Positions 34,974 to 44,226 are shown, numbered from the stretch's first letter. The stretch: 64,000 nucleotides of DNA from Pararheinheimera marina (GCF_042654345.1 NZ_JBHSGB010000002.1:1-64000); one strand, 5' to 3'. Numbers and translations: made by a program. Notes: a model not told the origin generated them from the sequence alone.

Positions 34974-36106
34974 TCATTGGCCTTTTGCAGGCTTGACGGA
35001 ATAAATAAATCAGGTAATGGGGCCGGCGCCTGGCCGCGGCCTTGTTTATACGCTTTAAGCTGCATCACATAGTGCAGCACATAGGCCACCGCGGTGTAGA
35101 GTGCTTTTGGCACTTCCTGGTCGACCCGGGTCGAAAAATAAATGGCCCGCGCCAGCGGCGGCAGTTCCAGCACTTCCAGCTGGTGTTGTTTCGCCAGCTC
35201 GCGAATACGCAAAGCCATTTCATCCACCCCTTTGGCCACTACATAAGGGGCTTTGGCTTTGCTTTCGGAATACTTCAACGCCACCGCAAAGTGGGTTGGG
35301 TTGGTAATAATGACGTCAGCAGTCGGTACCCGCTCACCCAGCCGGCGGTTGGCTTGCTGGTACTGGATCTGACGGATCCGGCCTTTAATTTCCGGGTTAC
35401 CGTCGGTGGACTTGCGCTCTTCTTTTACTTCCTGCTTGGTCATTTTCAGCTCTTTGCTGACTTTAAACTGCTGGTATGGCACGTCGATCACAGCCACCAG
35501 GCAAAGCACCAGCGCCAGCACCATCAGGCTGAATGACAACACTTCCAGCCCTTCTTTACTGGCCAGCGCTAAATCCATCCGCTGCAGATTCAGCAAACGA
35601 TCGACCAAATGATTGAGCAGGCCCCATAAGCAGCCGCCTAACAAACTGACTTTCAGGATCGATTTGACCAGTTCAATCCAGCTGTCCATGCCAAAGATGC
35701 GGCCCAAGCCTTTGATAGGGTTCAGCTTGTTAAATTTCGGCCCCAAGAGTTCGGACGAATAAATAAAGCCGCCAGGTAAAATGCCCGCCACCCAGCTGGC
35801 GCAAAACAAGGTCAACAAAAACGGCAGGGTAGCCCCCAGCATGCCAAGTAAGGCACTGGCAATGCTGCTGGTCATCAGGTCCGGTTGTTTCAGGCTGTTT
35901 TTGTCCAGCCGCCAGCTTTGCTCCATCACCTGCTGGAATAAGGCGAGGAACATGTCTGCAAACCACAGCAAGGCGGCAGCGCCGAGCAGCAGCGACACCG
36001 CGGTATTCAGCTCTTTCGAGCGGGCCACCTGGCCCTGACGGCGACCTTTTTTCAGTCGCTGCTCTGTGGGTTGTTCGGTCTTTTGCTGACTGCTTTGTTC
36101 CGACAT
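34970..36106 (-). CDS. flhB: Lateral flagellar export switch protein FlhB
   Basis: FlhB sets export specificity and switches from rod/hook to filament substrates after self-cleavage. The 378-residue protein has four membrane segments and the cleavage motif NPTH (VIITNPTHFAVAL, near residue 268). The N-terminus is Gln-rich and the C-terminal tail is long. It lies 3 bp behind fliR and overlaps flhA. Confidence 0.96.
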   Translation of the reverse strand: MSEQSSQQKTEQPTEQRLKKGRRQGQVARSKELNTAVSLLLGAAALLWFADMFLALFQQVMEQSWRLDKNSLKQPDLMTSSIASALLGMLGATLPFLLTLFCASWVAGILPGGFIYSSELLGPKFNKLNPIKGLGRIFGMDSWIELVKSILKVSLLGGCLWGLLNHLVDRLLNLQRMDLALASKEGLEVLSFSLMVLALVLCLVAVIDVPYQQFKVSKELKMTKQEVKEERKSTDGNPEIKGRIRQIQYQQANRRLGERVPTADVIITNPTHFAVALKYSESKAKAPYVVAKGVDEMALRIRELAKQHQLEVLELPPLARAIYFSTRVDQEVPKALYTAVAYVLHYVMQLKAYKQGRGQAPAPLPDLFIPSSLQKANE

Positions 36107-36109
36107 GCG

Positions 36110-36886
36110 TTACCTCAGCGCCAGCAGCATGGTACCGAGCACATGCTCAGCCATTTGCATAAAGTACTGGCCCATCTGACCCAAGGTCAGAAAGACACAA
36201 ACAAAGCCCAGCAGCAGCGTCATTGGAAACCCCAACACAAAGAGGTTCAGACTGGGCGCCGATCGGCTGGCCACACCAAAGGTCAGGTTCACCAATAACA
36301 TGGCAATAATGGCGGGCAACGCCACCAACAGGGCTGACGCAAACATCCAGCTGAATAAGCCGAGCAAGGATTGAATATTCACCTGATACAGACTTTCACC
36401 GACCGGCCATAAACTGAAGCTGTCGACCAGCACCTGCAAAGCCACCAGATGTCCGTCCATCGCCAGAAACAACAACGCCGTCATAATCCAGAACATTTGG
36501 CTAAGCAGTGACACCTGGTCACCACTGGCCGGGTCCATCATCATCGCCATCGACAAACCCATTTGCATCGAAATCACCAGGCCCACCAGCGCCAGCACTT
36601 CAAATAACATCCGCACAGCAGCAGCCATCAACACCGCAAAAATCACTTGCTCCAGCGTCACCAACACCCCATCAAGCGAAAAGGGGTCTATCGCTTTGAC
36701 CTCAATAGCCGGGGCCAACAAAAAGGCCAGTGCCAGCGCCAGCAAAATCCGGCTGCGTGGTGTCACCGCCGGGTTATCAAACAGCGGCATGGCCCATAAA
36801 AAAGCGGACAGGCGGACAAAAGGCCACCAGACCGAACCAAACCAGACCATCAGCTGGTCGATGGTTAAGTTCAGCAGCGGGCTCAT
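36110..36886 (-). CDS. fliR: Lateral flagellar export protein FliR
   Basis: FliR is one of the three proteins (FliP, FliQ, FliR) that form the core export gate. The 258-residue protein has about six membrane segments and the usual opening PFVRLSAFLWAMPLF. It overlaps fliQ by 4 bp, giving a tight P-Q-R-flhB-flhA series. Confidence 0.94.
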   Translation of the reverse strand: MSPLLNLTIDQLMVWFGSVWWPFVRLSAFLWAMPLFDNPAVTPRSRILLALALAFLLAPAIEVKAIDPFSLDGVLVTLEQVIFAVLMAAAVRMLFEVLALVGLVISMQMGLSMAMMMDPASGDQVSLLSQMFWIMTALLFLAMDGHLVALQVLVDSFSLWPVGESLYQVNIQSLLGLFSWMFASALLVALPAIIAMLLVNLTFGVASRSAPSLNLFVLGFPMTLLLGFVCVFLTLGQMGQYFMQMAEHVLGTMLLALR

Positions 36887-37152
36887 CCCAGCATCCCCGG
36901 GATCAGCTGGCTTAAGTTGGCAAACCAGTCGAGGAATTTCTGCACCAGCCAGTTACCGGCAAACACCACCATCAGCAATGTCAGTAACATGCGCGGCAGA
37001 AAGGTCAGCGTCTGCTCCTGAATGGACGTCGCTGCCTGGAAAATCGCCACCACAATACCCAGCAACAAACCGGGCACGATCAGCACCAGCAAAATTTCGA
37101 TAATGCTGAAAATAGCCCTGTTGACCAGATCCGTTGCCATTTCCGGCGTCAT
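36883..37152 (-). CDS. fliQ: Lateral flagellar export protein FliQ
   Basis: The 89-residue protein has two membrane segments and the family's central VAIFQAATSIQEQTLTFLPR region, whose charge and glutamine residues line the gate. It overlaps fliP and fliR by 4 bp on each side. Confidence 0.95.
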   Translation of the reverse strand: MTPEMATDLVNRAIFSIIEILLVLIVPGLLLGIVVAIFQAATSIQEQTLTFLPRMLLTLLMVVFAGNWLVQKFLDWFANLSQLIPGMLG

Positions 37153-37886
37153 GGTGCAGCTCCGAAACTGGCGGCCAGCGTACCGGCAATCATCGACCAG
37201 CCATCGGCCAGCACAAAAATCATCAGCTTAAACGGCAGACTGATAATCAGCGGTGACAGCATCATCATGCCCATAGACATCAGCACACTGGCGACCACTA
37301 AATCGATGATCAGAAAGGGAATAAACAACATAAAGCCAATTTGAAAAGCGGTGGTCAGCTCACTCAGCACAAAGGCAGGTAACAGCACATCAAAGCTCAG
37401 ATCGGCCGCCGCCATGGTGGTCGGCTCTTTGGCTATTTTCAGCACCTGCTGCAGCTCGTTTTCACGAATTTGCGCCAGCATAAATTGCCGCACCGGTTGT
37501 TCAGCCCGGCCAATAGCCTGTTCCAGCGTCATCTGCTCGGCCTGGTAGGGTTTAAAGGCATTCTGATAAATGTCCTGCCAGACCGGCTTCATAATTAACA
37601 GGCTCAGCATCAGCGCTATGCCGATCAGAATACGATTCGGCGGGCTTTGCGCCAGACCCAGCGCCTGACGCAAAATCGCCAGTACAATGATGATGCGGGT
37701 AAAAGACGTCATCATCATGATAATACCGGGCAACAGGCTCAGCATGGTCATCAGCAGTAAGATCTGCAGTTTGACGCTGTAATCCTGACCTGAATTGGTG
37801 TCGGTCACCGACAACAAAGTCAGCTCCTGAGCGTTCAGGCCAAAACTGGCGGCCAGCCACAGCAGGAGCAGAAAAAACTTAGGCAT
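37149..37886 (-). CDS. fliP: Lateral flagellar export protein FliP
   Basis: The 245-residue protein has a signal peptide (MPKFFLLLLWLAASFGLNA) and four membrane segments. Family motifs are present: MMTSFTRIIIVLAILRQALG near residue 58 and the C-terminal PFLIIDLVVASVLMSMGMMML. The ATG at 37886 is chosen over the frame opening at 37916. It overlaps the fliN stop, and no fliO lies between fliN and fliP, as in other lateral sets. Confidence 0.95.
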   Translation of the reverse strand: MPKFFLLLLWLAASFGLNAQELTLLSVTDTNSGQDYSVKLQILLLMTMLSLLPGIIMMMTSFTRIIIVLAILRQALGLAQSPPNRILIGIALMLSLLIMKPVWQDIYQNAFKPYQAEQMTLEQAIGRAEQPVRQFMLAQIRENELQQVLKIAKEPTTMAAADLSFDVLLPAFVLSELTTAFQIGFMLFIPFLIIDLVVASVLMSMGMMMLSPLIISLPFKLMIFVLADGWSMIAGTLAASFGAAP

Positions 37887-38235
37887 CGGTTTTTTGCTCA
37901 CGACGGGTCGACACAAATTTCAGGCCGTATTTGCCGTTCACCATCACCACTTCGGCTTTGGCAAACAATACACCGTTTACTTTGACATCCAGCGGCTCGC
38001 CGACGGCTTTATCCAGCGGCAACACGTCTCCGGCTTCGGCGTCGCTCAGCTCGCCTAAAGTCACCTCAGTGCTGGCGACTTCCAGTGTCACTGTCAATGG
38101 CACGTCGCGGAACATCGACATGCCCGGCCCGGCTTTTACCGGCTCCTGCGCCTGCTCTTCACCAAACAACTCGCCCATATCCAGCATATCCATCTCGTTC
38201 ACTCCGGTTCCCATTGCGCTTTGTACGTTGCTCAT
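37879..38235 (-). CDS. fliN: Lateral flagellar C-ring protein FliN
   Basis: FliN forms the lower C-ring and binds the export ATPase complex through FliH. The 118-residue protein has an acidic, variable N-terminus (residues 1-40). The SpoA domain follows (VPLTVTLEVASTEVTLGELSDAEAGDVLPLDKAVGEPLDVKVNG). It overlaps fliM by 4 bp. Confidence 0.93.
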   Translation of the reverse strand: MSNVQSAMGTGVNEMDMLDMGELFGEEQAQEPVKAGPGMSMFRDVPLTVTLEVASTEVTLGELSDAEAGDVLPLDKAVGEPLDVKVNGVLFAKAEVVMVNGKYGLKFVSTRREQKTDA

Positions 38236-39122
38236 GATCCACTCTCCGCGTAATCTGAAATTTGAAACATTAAGGCACCAGCTTCTTCCGCTACCTTGCC
38301 GTGAAACAGCGCCTGCTGTTCCAGCTGGAATTGCATAGAACTGAACAGGTCTATACCCAGCAACTCACCCTGACACCAGGCCTGCAGTTGCTCTACCCGC
38401 ACCTGCCGTCTGGCCATTTCTACCCGGCCCCGCACCGGAATACGCCGCCAGTCCAGCAGCGCCACCGGGCCCGAGGCCGGTTTTTGTTCTTCCTGCTCAG
38501 CCGCCCACAACTCCACCGGCAACCACAGCAGCCAGCTGACCGCTTCGCCCGCCAGTACCAGCCGCACTTTCAGCACCAGCCAATGAAAGGGTTGTGGCTG
38601 AAACTGCTGCTTAAATAAATGGGCTGACAATGGCAGATGCTGGTTAAACAGCAGTTGCATCAATGCCTGCGCTTGTTTTTGCAACAAACGGCAGCAAATG
38701 CGGGTTTCCGACGCAGAAAACTCCACCTTCTCTTCAATCTGGTGCCGGGCCGTCAGCTGACCGCCCAGGCACAAATCCGCCATGTTGTGCACGGCCTGAT
38801 GATCAATCGCCAGATAACAAGGGCTTTCCTGCTCCAGTGGTAATTGCAGCGTCGCCAGCAGCACCGACTGTTCTGACATCCAGCTGCCGAGGCCTGTCGG
38901 ATTACAGAGATTCAGATCCAGCTCAAAATCCACATCCGTTAACAGGCGGCCCAGCTCTGCCTGCAAGGCTTTGCTACAGTCTGCCAACCGGGTGCGAGCC
39001 TGCTGGCTGGCCTGTTCATACTGTCGTTGCTGCCGGGTCAACGCATACGCACTGCACTGTTGCGCTGAGTTCGCTTTCAGCAGTTTCGACATTGTTTTTT
39101 GCTTCTTCATCTGCCCACTCAT
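38232..39122 (-). CDS. fliM: Lateral flagellar motor switch protein FliM, lacking the CheY-binding N-terminus
   Basis: FliM is the middle C-ring protein. The 296-residue product is shorter than chemotactic FliM (about 330-360) and opens with a Lys/Ser-rich MSGQMKKQKTMSKLL instead of the acidic LSQxEIDALL peptide that binds CheY-P. The rest has the CheC-like middle domain and a C-terminal SpoA domain (LDWRRIPVRGRVEMARRQVRVEQLQAW). The gene is coupled to the PilZ-like gene upstream (4 bp) and fliN downstream. This fits a motor that does not reverse in response to chemotaxis signals. Confidence 0.85.
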   Translation of the reverse strand: MSGQMKKQKTMSKLLKANSAQQCSAYALTRQQRQYEQASQQARTRLADCSKALQAELGRLLTDVDFELDLNLCNPTGLGSWMSEQSVLLATLQLPLEQESPCYLAIDHQAVHNMADLCLGGQLTARHQIEEKVEFSASETRICCRLLQKQAQALMQLLFNQHLPLSAHLFKQQFQPQPFHWLVLKVRLVLAGEAVSWLLWLPVELWAAEQEEQKPASGPVALLDWRRIPVRGRVEMARRQVRVEQLQAWCQGELLGIDLFSSMQFQLEQQALFHGKVAEEAGALMFQISDYAESGS

Positions 39123-39535
39123 GCAGTTGTGTTCTGTACCAGACGGACAGGTTGTTGTTTGATCACAAAAGCCCGCCGTCTTAATTTGCGTAATAATTTC
39201 AACACCAGCTGTGGCTCAGCACTGACCCAGGACACCCCCAGAAACTCCAGCTTGTCGTCGACCAGCTGACGGTATTTCACCTGGGCTTTCACCCGGGTTT
39301 CCCTGTCATACCCGACCCAGAACTTCTCCGGCACTTTGTCTTTGCGTGGCACCAGCAAACCGGCACCACCACCACTCATGTCTTTCACCACCGCCGACCC
39401 AATGTCGCCGCCAAACCAGCTGGTGCTTTTCAGCTTCACCGGCACCCCTTTGGTCTGAGTCGCCAAAGGCTGGCTTGGGTCATAAAAGTACCAACGGTAA
39501 AACTGCCGTCCTGGCTGTTGTCTTGGATACGGCAT
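39119..39535 (-). CDS. PilZ-like c-di-GMP-binding protein in the lateral operon
   Basis: The 138-residue protein carries the two PilZ signatures: RxxxR (Arg10 and Arg14, GRQFYR) and DxSxxG (Asp52, Ser54, Gly57 in VKDMSGGGAG), with a beta-rich body typical of the domain. PilZ proteins bind cyclic di-GMP, and flagellar members (YcgR/FlgZ) slow the motor. Placed between motB/lafU and fliM and overlapping fliM by 4 bp, it is a candidate brake on the lateral motor. The ATG at 39535 is preferred over 39607, which lies in the stator gene tail. Confidence 0.72.
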   Translation of the reverse strand: MPYPRQQPGRQFYRWYFYDPSQPLATQTKGVPVKLKSTSWFGGDIGSAVVKDMSGGGAGLLVPRKDKVPEKFWVGYDRETRVKAQVKYRQLVDDKLEFLGVSWVSAEPQLVLKLLRKLRRRAFVIKQQPVRLVQNTTA

Positions 39536-39536
39536 A

Positions 39537-40526
39537 TCAATCCTGGTACTTGGTGCGTAACACCGGCTGATTCGCCGCCGCAGCGTCAGCAGCTTTTTCC
39601 ACCGCATTACCCGGCTTGTCGGTGCTGAATAAATCCAGCAGCTGTTGTTCTGCCTGTTTGGTCAGGATCAGGATCTCAATACGGCGGTTTTCACTGGCAC
39701 CAGGCTGCACCGGGTTCAGCAAAACGGTTTCCGCAAAGGCACTGACCTGAGCCACCCGTTGCACCGGCATGCCACCGGCAGCCAGTACCTGACGGGCCTG
39801 CAATGCGCGGTCACCGGACAATTCCCAGTTGCTGTACTGGCTGCTGTTAAAGGCAGTGCCATCTGTGTGGCCCGACAACAACAGTTTGTTATGAATACGC
39901 GAAAACACCGGTGCCAGCTTCAGCAGCAGGTCTTCGAAATAGGGGTTCATCTGCACCTGACCACGCAAAAACATCTGGCGGTTTTCGCTGTCACGCATAA
40001 TAACGCGCAGGCCAGCCGGAATTTGCTCCACCACCAGGTTGGCTTCGGCATTGTTCAGTTCAGCAAATTCTTTAAAGGCCATCGCCAGCAGGTTCATCTC
40101 TGGTGGCGATTCGTACTGGCCACTGATCAGCGAATTCAGCTTCTCGCCCATACCAGCGGATGGCTCACGTTTGCCTTCAGGGATCTGCAGATGCGCCGAC
40201 ATGCCTGCCACATAGCTTTGTTGCGGTTCATGGGTGGATACCGCCATTTCGATCGGCGACGGGTTGCCACCTAAATCCACCGGGTAAGGGCTGTTCATCG
40301 CATCAAAGGGGTGACTATTACCACCCAGAATGGACTGAGTGCGCATGTAAGAGGCCACCTCGGTCCGCTCTTTGTAAGTGGACACTTCCAAAATCCACAG
40401 CACCATAAAAAACGCCATCATTGCCAGAGTGAAGTCGGCAAAGGCTACTTTCCAGGCACCGCTGCTTTTTTTGGCTTTGTCGCCGCGGGCAGCGCGGCGC
40501 AGGACCACCGGAGCTTGTGCGTTCAT
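39537..40526 (-). CDS. motB: Lateral flagellar stator protein LafU (MotB)
   Basis: MotB-type proteins anchor the stator to peptidoglycan. The 329-residue protein has one N-terminal membrane helix with the proton-binding Asp (WKVAFADFTLAMMAFFMVLW, Asp about residue 31). A linker and an OmpA-like domain follow (LLLSGHTDGTAFNSSQYSNWELSGDRALQARQ, residues about 218-250). A proton motor is expected from this group. The start overlaps the end of the motA gene by one base. Confidence 0.95.
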   Translation of the reverse strand: MNAQAPVVLRRAARGDKAKKSSGAWKVAFADFTLAMMAFFMVLWILEVSTYKERTEVASYMRTQSILGGNSHPFDAMNSPYPVDLGGNPSPIEMAVSTHEPQQSYVAGMSAHLQIPEGKREPSAGMGEKLNSLISGQYESPPEMNLLAMAFKEFAELNNAEANLVVEQIPAGLRVIMRDSENRQMFLRGQVQMNPYFEDLLLKLAPVFSRIHNKLLLSGHTDGTAFNSSQYSNWELSGDRALQARQVLAAGGMPVQRVAQVSAFAETVLLNPVQPGASENRRIEILILTKQAEQQLLDLFSTDKPGNAVEKAADAAAANQPVLRTKYQD

Positions 40527-41383
40527 CAGGCCGCCTTGGTATTGATCCAGTCTTCCATTTCAGTGAAAGACGGTTTGAGTTCAGCAGCGATCAGCTTGCG
40601 GCCTGAATCCGTCGCCACCACGGCGACATGACCTTTAGTGTGCGACACCAGCACAGCACGCACGCATTCGAGCAGCGCAATTTGTTTACGTACATAGGCT
40701 TCCATCGCATTGCTCATAGGTTCGAGCAGGCAATAACAGCCAAAAATACCGATAAAAGTTCCGACCAGCGCCGCCGCGACATGGTAACCAATGCTGGATA
40801 ACGGCCCGTCCAGATGCTGCATGGTGATGATAATGCCGCCAACCGCTGCCAGAATGCCGAAGCCAGGCATGGCTTCCGCAATCGAATGGGTCGCCGAAGA
40901 TGGTTTTAACTGCTGCTGTTCCAGCGTCTGTATTTCCTGCTCCAGCAGCATATCCAGGTCATAAGCATTAATTTTGCCCAGACTCATCAGCCGCACGTTG
41001 TCACAGACAAATTGCAGCAACTGCGGGTTGTCCAGCACGGCCGGGTAAGAAATGAAAATGGAGCTGGTCTGTGGGTTTTCCACATGATCTTCCAGTTCAC
41101 GGAAACCTTTGGTTCTGATGGTTTCCAGCAGCTGATACAGCAACACCAGTAGCTCTTTATACAGCTGGGCCTGGTCCGGCTGGCTGACAAACTGAGCTTT
41201 TAGTTGCTGGCCCAACTCTTTGAGCACAGCACTGCTGTTGCCCACCACCAGCGCGCCTAAACCAGCACCGAAAATGATGACGAACTCAGCTGGCTGCCAT
41301 AACATGGCCACATTACCACCTGCCATCATAAAACCACCGACCACTGCCAGCAGCACTACACCTAAACCTATCAGTCGTTGCAT
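40526..41383 (-). CDS. motA: Lateral flagellar stator protein LafT (MotA)
   Basis: MotA-type proteins form the ion path and push on FliG. The 285-residue protein has four membrane segments, a large cytoplasmic loop with charged residues facing FliG, and the conserved PGFGILAAVGGIIITMQHLDGP with Pro in the third helix (residues about 160-185). The ATG at 41383 has AGGA upstream; a GTG lies 3 bp before it. It belongs with lafS upstream and lafU downstream. Confidence 0.95.
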   Translation of the reverse strand: MQRLIGLGVVLLAVVGGFMMAGGNVAMLWQPAEFVIIFGAGLGALVVGNSSAVLKELGQQLKAQFVSQPDQAQLYKELLVLLYQLLETIRTKGFRELEDHVENPQTSSIFISYPAVLDNPQLLQFVCDNVRLMSLGKINAYDLDMLLEQEIQTLEQQQLKPSSATHSIAEAMPGFGILAAVGGIIITMQHLDGPLSSIGYHVAAALVGTFIGIFGCYCLLEPMSNAMEAYVRKQIALLECVRAVLVSHTKGHVAVVATDSGRKLIAAELKPSFTEMEDWINTKAA

Positions 41384-41398
41384 CACTTCAATCCTGCG

Positions 41399-42121
41399 TT
41401 AATCCCACTGCGACAGTTTTTTTGTCAGCAAATCAATAGCCTGCTTATGCAGCTGGCAAACCCGGCTTTCGGTCAGGTCCAGCACCAGCGCAATTTCCTT
41501 CATGTTCAGCTCATGGCTGTAATACAACTGCAGCAACAATCGGCTGCGCTCCGGCATGGTCGCCATCGCCTGTTGCAGCGACAGCTTCATCTCCAGCGCT
41601 GACAGACAGGTTTCCCCCAGTTCAGCGTGTTGCTGCTGATCCAGTAACAGATCCAGGCTTTCCATCGACTCCGCCTGGTTCAGATACAAGTTTTCAGCAA
41701 CTTCCTGCGGACTCAGCTGCAGATGCAGCGCCAGCTCTTCATGACTGGGCAAACGGCCCAGCTTGCGAGTCAACTCCCGGCTGGCATCACGGAACTGGTG
41801 CGCCTGCTGGCGCAGCTGACGTGGCCGCCAGTCGGCACGGCGAAATTCATCCAGCATCGAGCCGCGCACCCGTTTAAAGGCATAAGATTCAAAAGCAGCG
41901 TCCGGTGCTTTGCCATAACGGCGCAGCGCAGACAACAGACCCATCAGACCAATCTGTTGCAAATCGTCGCTGTCCACTACGGCGCCGAGCAGTGAGCGCA
42001 AATGTGCAGCAGCACGACGAACCAGATAGCTGTATTTCTGCAGCCACAGCCCTTCATTGGCCACCGCCTGGGCAGGCTCGGCCAGCAGTTCGGGTTCAGA
42101 CCAGAAATGTTCCGCCAGCAT
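41399..42121 (-). CDS. fliA: Lateral flagellar sigma-28 factor LafS (FliA)
   Basis: LafS drives late lateral genes such as lafA, the stators and fliD. The 240-residue protein has sigma regions 2 (DDLQQIGLMGLLSALRRY, VRGSMLDEFRRADWRPR), 3 and 4 (RLLLQLYYSHELNMKEIALVLDLTESRVCQLHKQAI). Its likely antagonist, FlgM, is encoded at the right end of the same locus. It is co-transcribed with fliL upstream and motA/B downstream. Confidence 0.95.
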   Translation of the reverse strand: MLAEHFWSEPELLAEPAQAVANEGLWLQKYSYLVRRAAAHLRSLLGAVVDSDDLQQIGLMGLLSALRRYGKAPDAAFESYAFKRVRGSMLDEFRRADWRPRQLRQQAHQFRDASRELTRKLGRLPSHEELALHLQLSPQEVAENLYLNQAESMESLDLLLDQQQHAELGETCLSALEMKLSLQQAMATMPERSRLLLQLYYSHELNMKEIALVLDLTESRVCQLHKQAIDLLTKKLSQWD

Positions 42122-42131
42122 GATGCGGTTC

Positions 42132-42563
42132 CTACTGAATAAAAATGTTAGTGATCAGCACTTTATCCAGCTGCTGCTCGTACTTGTTGTCCAGCAGCGT
42201 CTGGTTAAAGCGGGCCAGCAACTCTGACTGCACTTCGGACACCTGCTGCATCGCCAGCTTCACTTCCAGGTGGCTTTGACGGGCAAAGTGTTCGACCAGC
42301 GCATTGCGTAGCAGTGGCGTGGCTTCTTTCAGCGCAGCAATGGTGTCGGCTTTATGGCTGACCAGCGTCAGCTCCAGCACCAGGTATCTGGACGTTGGGT
42401 CACCGCTGACACTCATCACAAACTTTTCCATCGGATAAAACAGCGGCTTCACGCTGATTTCTTCGGTTTTGGCTGCCCCCTGGTTTAACTGCCACCAGAA
42501 ATACCCTGCTGCCGCAGCACCAGCTGCCACCAATACCAACAAAAATACGACTGCTTTTTTCAT
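42132..42563 (-). CDS. fliL: Lateral flagellar basal body protein FliL (LafF)
   Basis: FliL surrounds the stator and supports torque or surface sensing. The 143-residue protein has one N-terminal membrane helix (residues 4-26) and a periplasmic stomatin-like domain with FVMSVSGDPTSRYLVLELTLV. Its position between fliK and lafS matches the Vibrio laf order. Confidence 0.9.
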   Translation of the reverse strand: MKKAVVFLLVLVAAGAAAAGYFWWQLNQGAAKTEEISVKPLFYPMEKFVMSVSGDPTSRYLVLELTLVSHKADTIAALKEATPLLRNALVEHFARQSHLEVKLAMQQVSEVQSELLARFNQTLLDNKYEQQLDKVLITNIFIQ

Positions 42564-42577
42564 TGCCTTGTACTTCC

Positions 42578-43903
42578 TTACACCAATTGATTCAGCCAGC
42601 CGGTAGGCTGCTGTCCGGAGTTTTCTGTTTCTGATTCAGCGCGTTGCATATTCAGCGCTATCCCGGCGTCACCGCCCCACTGGCGCTGACGCTGGCCGGA
42701 CTGACTGTCACCGCTTTGCAGTTGCAGTTGAACATCCATGCCCAGTTTCTGCTGCAGTTGCTGGCGCAGCTGCTCCAGCCCTTGTGCCATCAAGTCTCGG
42801 GTTTGCGTGGTCTGACTGTGCAGCTGCACCGATACCCGGTCGCCGTCCACAGCGACTGTCAGCTCAACGGCACCCAGGCTGGGTGGGTCAAGCCGGATCG
42901 TGGCTTTTTGCAACCCCAGGCCAAACTGCAGTTCGGCTTTGTCAGCCAGCACCTGCATCAGCCGCTGGCCAAGCTGGGCGCTCTGTGAGCCTTGTAATGA
43001 TTCTGTGCGCCAGACCGCTTCGGCTTGCACCGTGCTGTTCAGCTGCGGAATCAGCGACTGAATAGCGCTGTCTGCCGGATCGGCGGTAAGCAGGGTCAGT
43101 GCATTGGTCTGGTAGCTGGCCGCAGCAGTGCTGCTGACGGCGGCAGCAGTCGTCAGGGACTGTAATAAAGGCCCAGCGTCCGCTTTGCTGGCCAGCAGCG
43201 CATCGCGTACCAGAGCTACTGACTGCACTGTGCCAAGGTCGGTGTCAGTCAACGCGCTGTGCGGCAACGCCGACCACTGTGGTGACTCAACGGACTTTGC
43301 CATCGCGGAAGCAGTAGCCTGGTACCCAGTGCCCATCGGCAGCGCCGGGCTCAGCGCACTGAGTTCAGCTTGCGCAGCAAGCAAAACCGGCTCCGCAGTG
43401 GTACCGCTTGCACTGGCCATTAAGGCTGGCATCCCACCCGGCGTCACCCCACTGAATACGTCAGTCACGCCCTGTGCGGCCGCGGCCGGTGCGCTGGTTA
43501 ATGGTGCAGGCACAGCGGGTAGTTCTGGCACGACGTCAGCTGGCAGTTCTGCGCCAGGCAGCATGGCCTGAGCCTGACCACTGGTGTTGCTGGCCGTTCC
43601 AGCCATCAGGTCCAGCTCAACAGCAGGTTCGGACTGTGGCATCGCTGGCAAACGCGCTGTTGCCAGTTGCAGTTCCAGCAACGGGTTGCTGGTGGCAGGT
43701 AAAGTCAGCTCTGCTTCTGCTGTAGCTTCCGTCAACTCCTGAGGCAGTGGCTCAGCCTGTTGCTCTGGCTGGGGTTCAGCCCAATCGAGCTCAGACGCAT
43801 CGCTCCAGTTGTCTTCACTGCTGTACAGATCGCTGGCTGAGCTCACCTGTCCAGCCTGAGCCGTCGTTGTTTTTTGCGCCGGGCCTGAAACAAGCAGGTT
43901 CAT
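42578..43903 (-). CDS. fliK: Lateral flagellar hook-length control protein FliK (LafE)
   Basis: FliK measures the hook and triggers the FlhB switch. The 441-residue protein has a long low-complexity Ala/Pro/Gln/Thr-rich N-terminal part and a conserved C-terminal domain with LRLDPPSLGAVELTVAVDGDRVSVQLHSQTTQTRDLMAQGLEQLRQQL-type sequence near residue 335. It overlaps the fliT-like gene by 4 bp. Confidence 0.9.
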   Translation of the reverse strand: MNLLVSGPAQKTTTAQAGQVSSASDLYSSEDNWSDASELDWAEPQPEQQAEPLPQELTEATAEAELTLPATSNPLLELQLATARLPAMPQSEPAVELDLMAGTASNTSGQAQAMLPGAELPADVVPELPAVPAPLTSAPAAAAQGVTDVFSGVTPGGMPALMASASGTTAEPVLLAAQAELSALSPALPMGTGYQATASAMAKSVESPQWSALPHSALTDTDLGTVQSVALVRDALLASKADAGPLLQSLTTAAAVSSTAAASYQTNALTLLTADPADSAIQSLIPQLNSTVQAEAVWRTESLQGSQSAQLGQRLMQVLADKAELQFGLGLQKATIRLDPPSLGAVELTVAVDGDRVSVQLHSQTTQTRDLMAQGLEQLRQQLQQKLGMDVQLQLQSGDSQSGQRQRQWGGDAGIALNMQRAESETENSGQQPTGWLNQLV

Positions 43904-44226
43904 GAGCCGACACCTTCGCTGGTCTGGCGATAGGCCAATACACCGGCTTTGTTTTGCTGAAATTGATTCATTTTTTGCTCGAGCTGCTGTTGCTGTTTTT
44001 TCGCCAGCTGGATCAGTTGTTGGTAACGCTGGGTCAGCATTTGCAGTTCCACTTTCAGACTGGCCACATTGTGCTGCGATTTCAGTTGCTGCACCTGTTG
44101 CTGGATCTGCCGGTCAAGCGCCTGCACCTGCAGCCATTTGCCATGCGACACGGCCTGATGCAACTGCAGTAACAACTGCTGTAATTGCACCAACACAGGT
44201 TCTGATTTTGCGAGCTGTACCGGCAT
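43900..44226 (-). CDS. fliT: FliT-like flagellar chaperone (LafD)
   Basis: The 108-residue helical, Gln-rich protein lies between fliS and fliK, where lateral clusters carry lafD/fliT. Sequence similarity among FliT proteins is weak, so the call rests on size, helical content and position. Such proteins keep FliD unfolded for export. A 170-bp palindrome-bearing gap separates it from fliS. Confidence 0.6.
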   Translation of the reverse strand: MPVQLAKSEPVLVQLQQLLLQLHQAVSHGKWLQVQALDRQIQQQVQQLKSQHNVASLKVELQMLTQRYQQLIQLAKKQQQQLEQKMNQFQQNKAGVLAYRQTSEGVGS

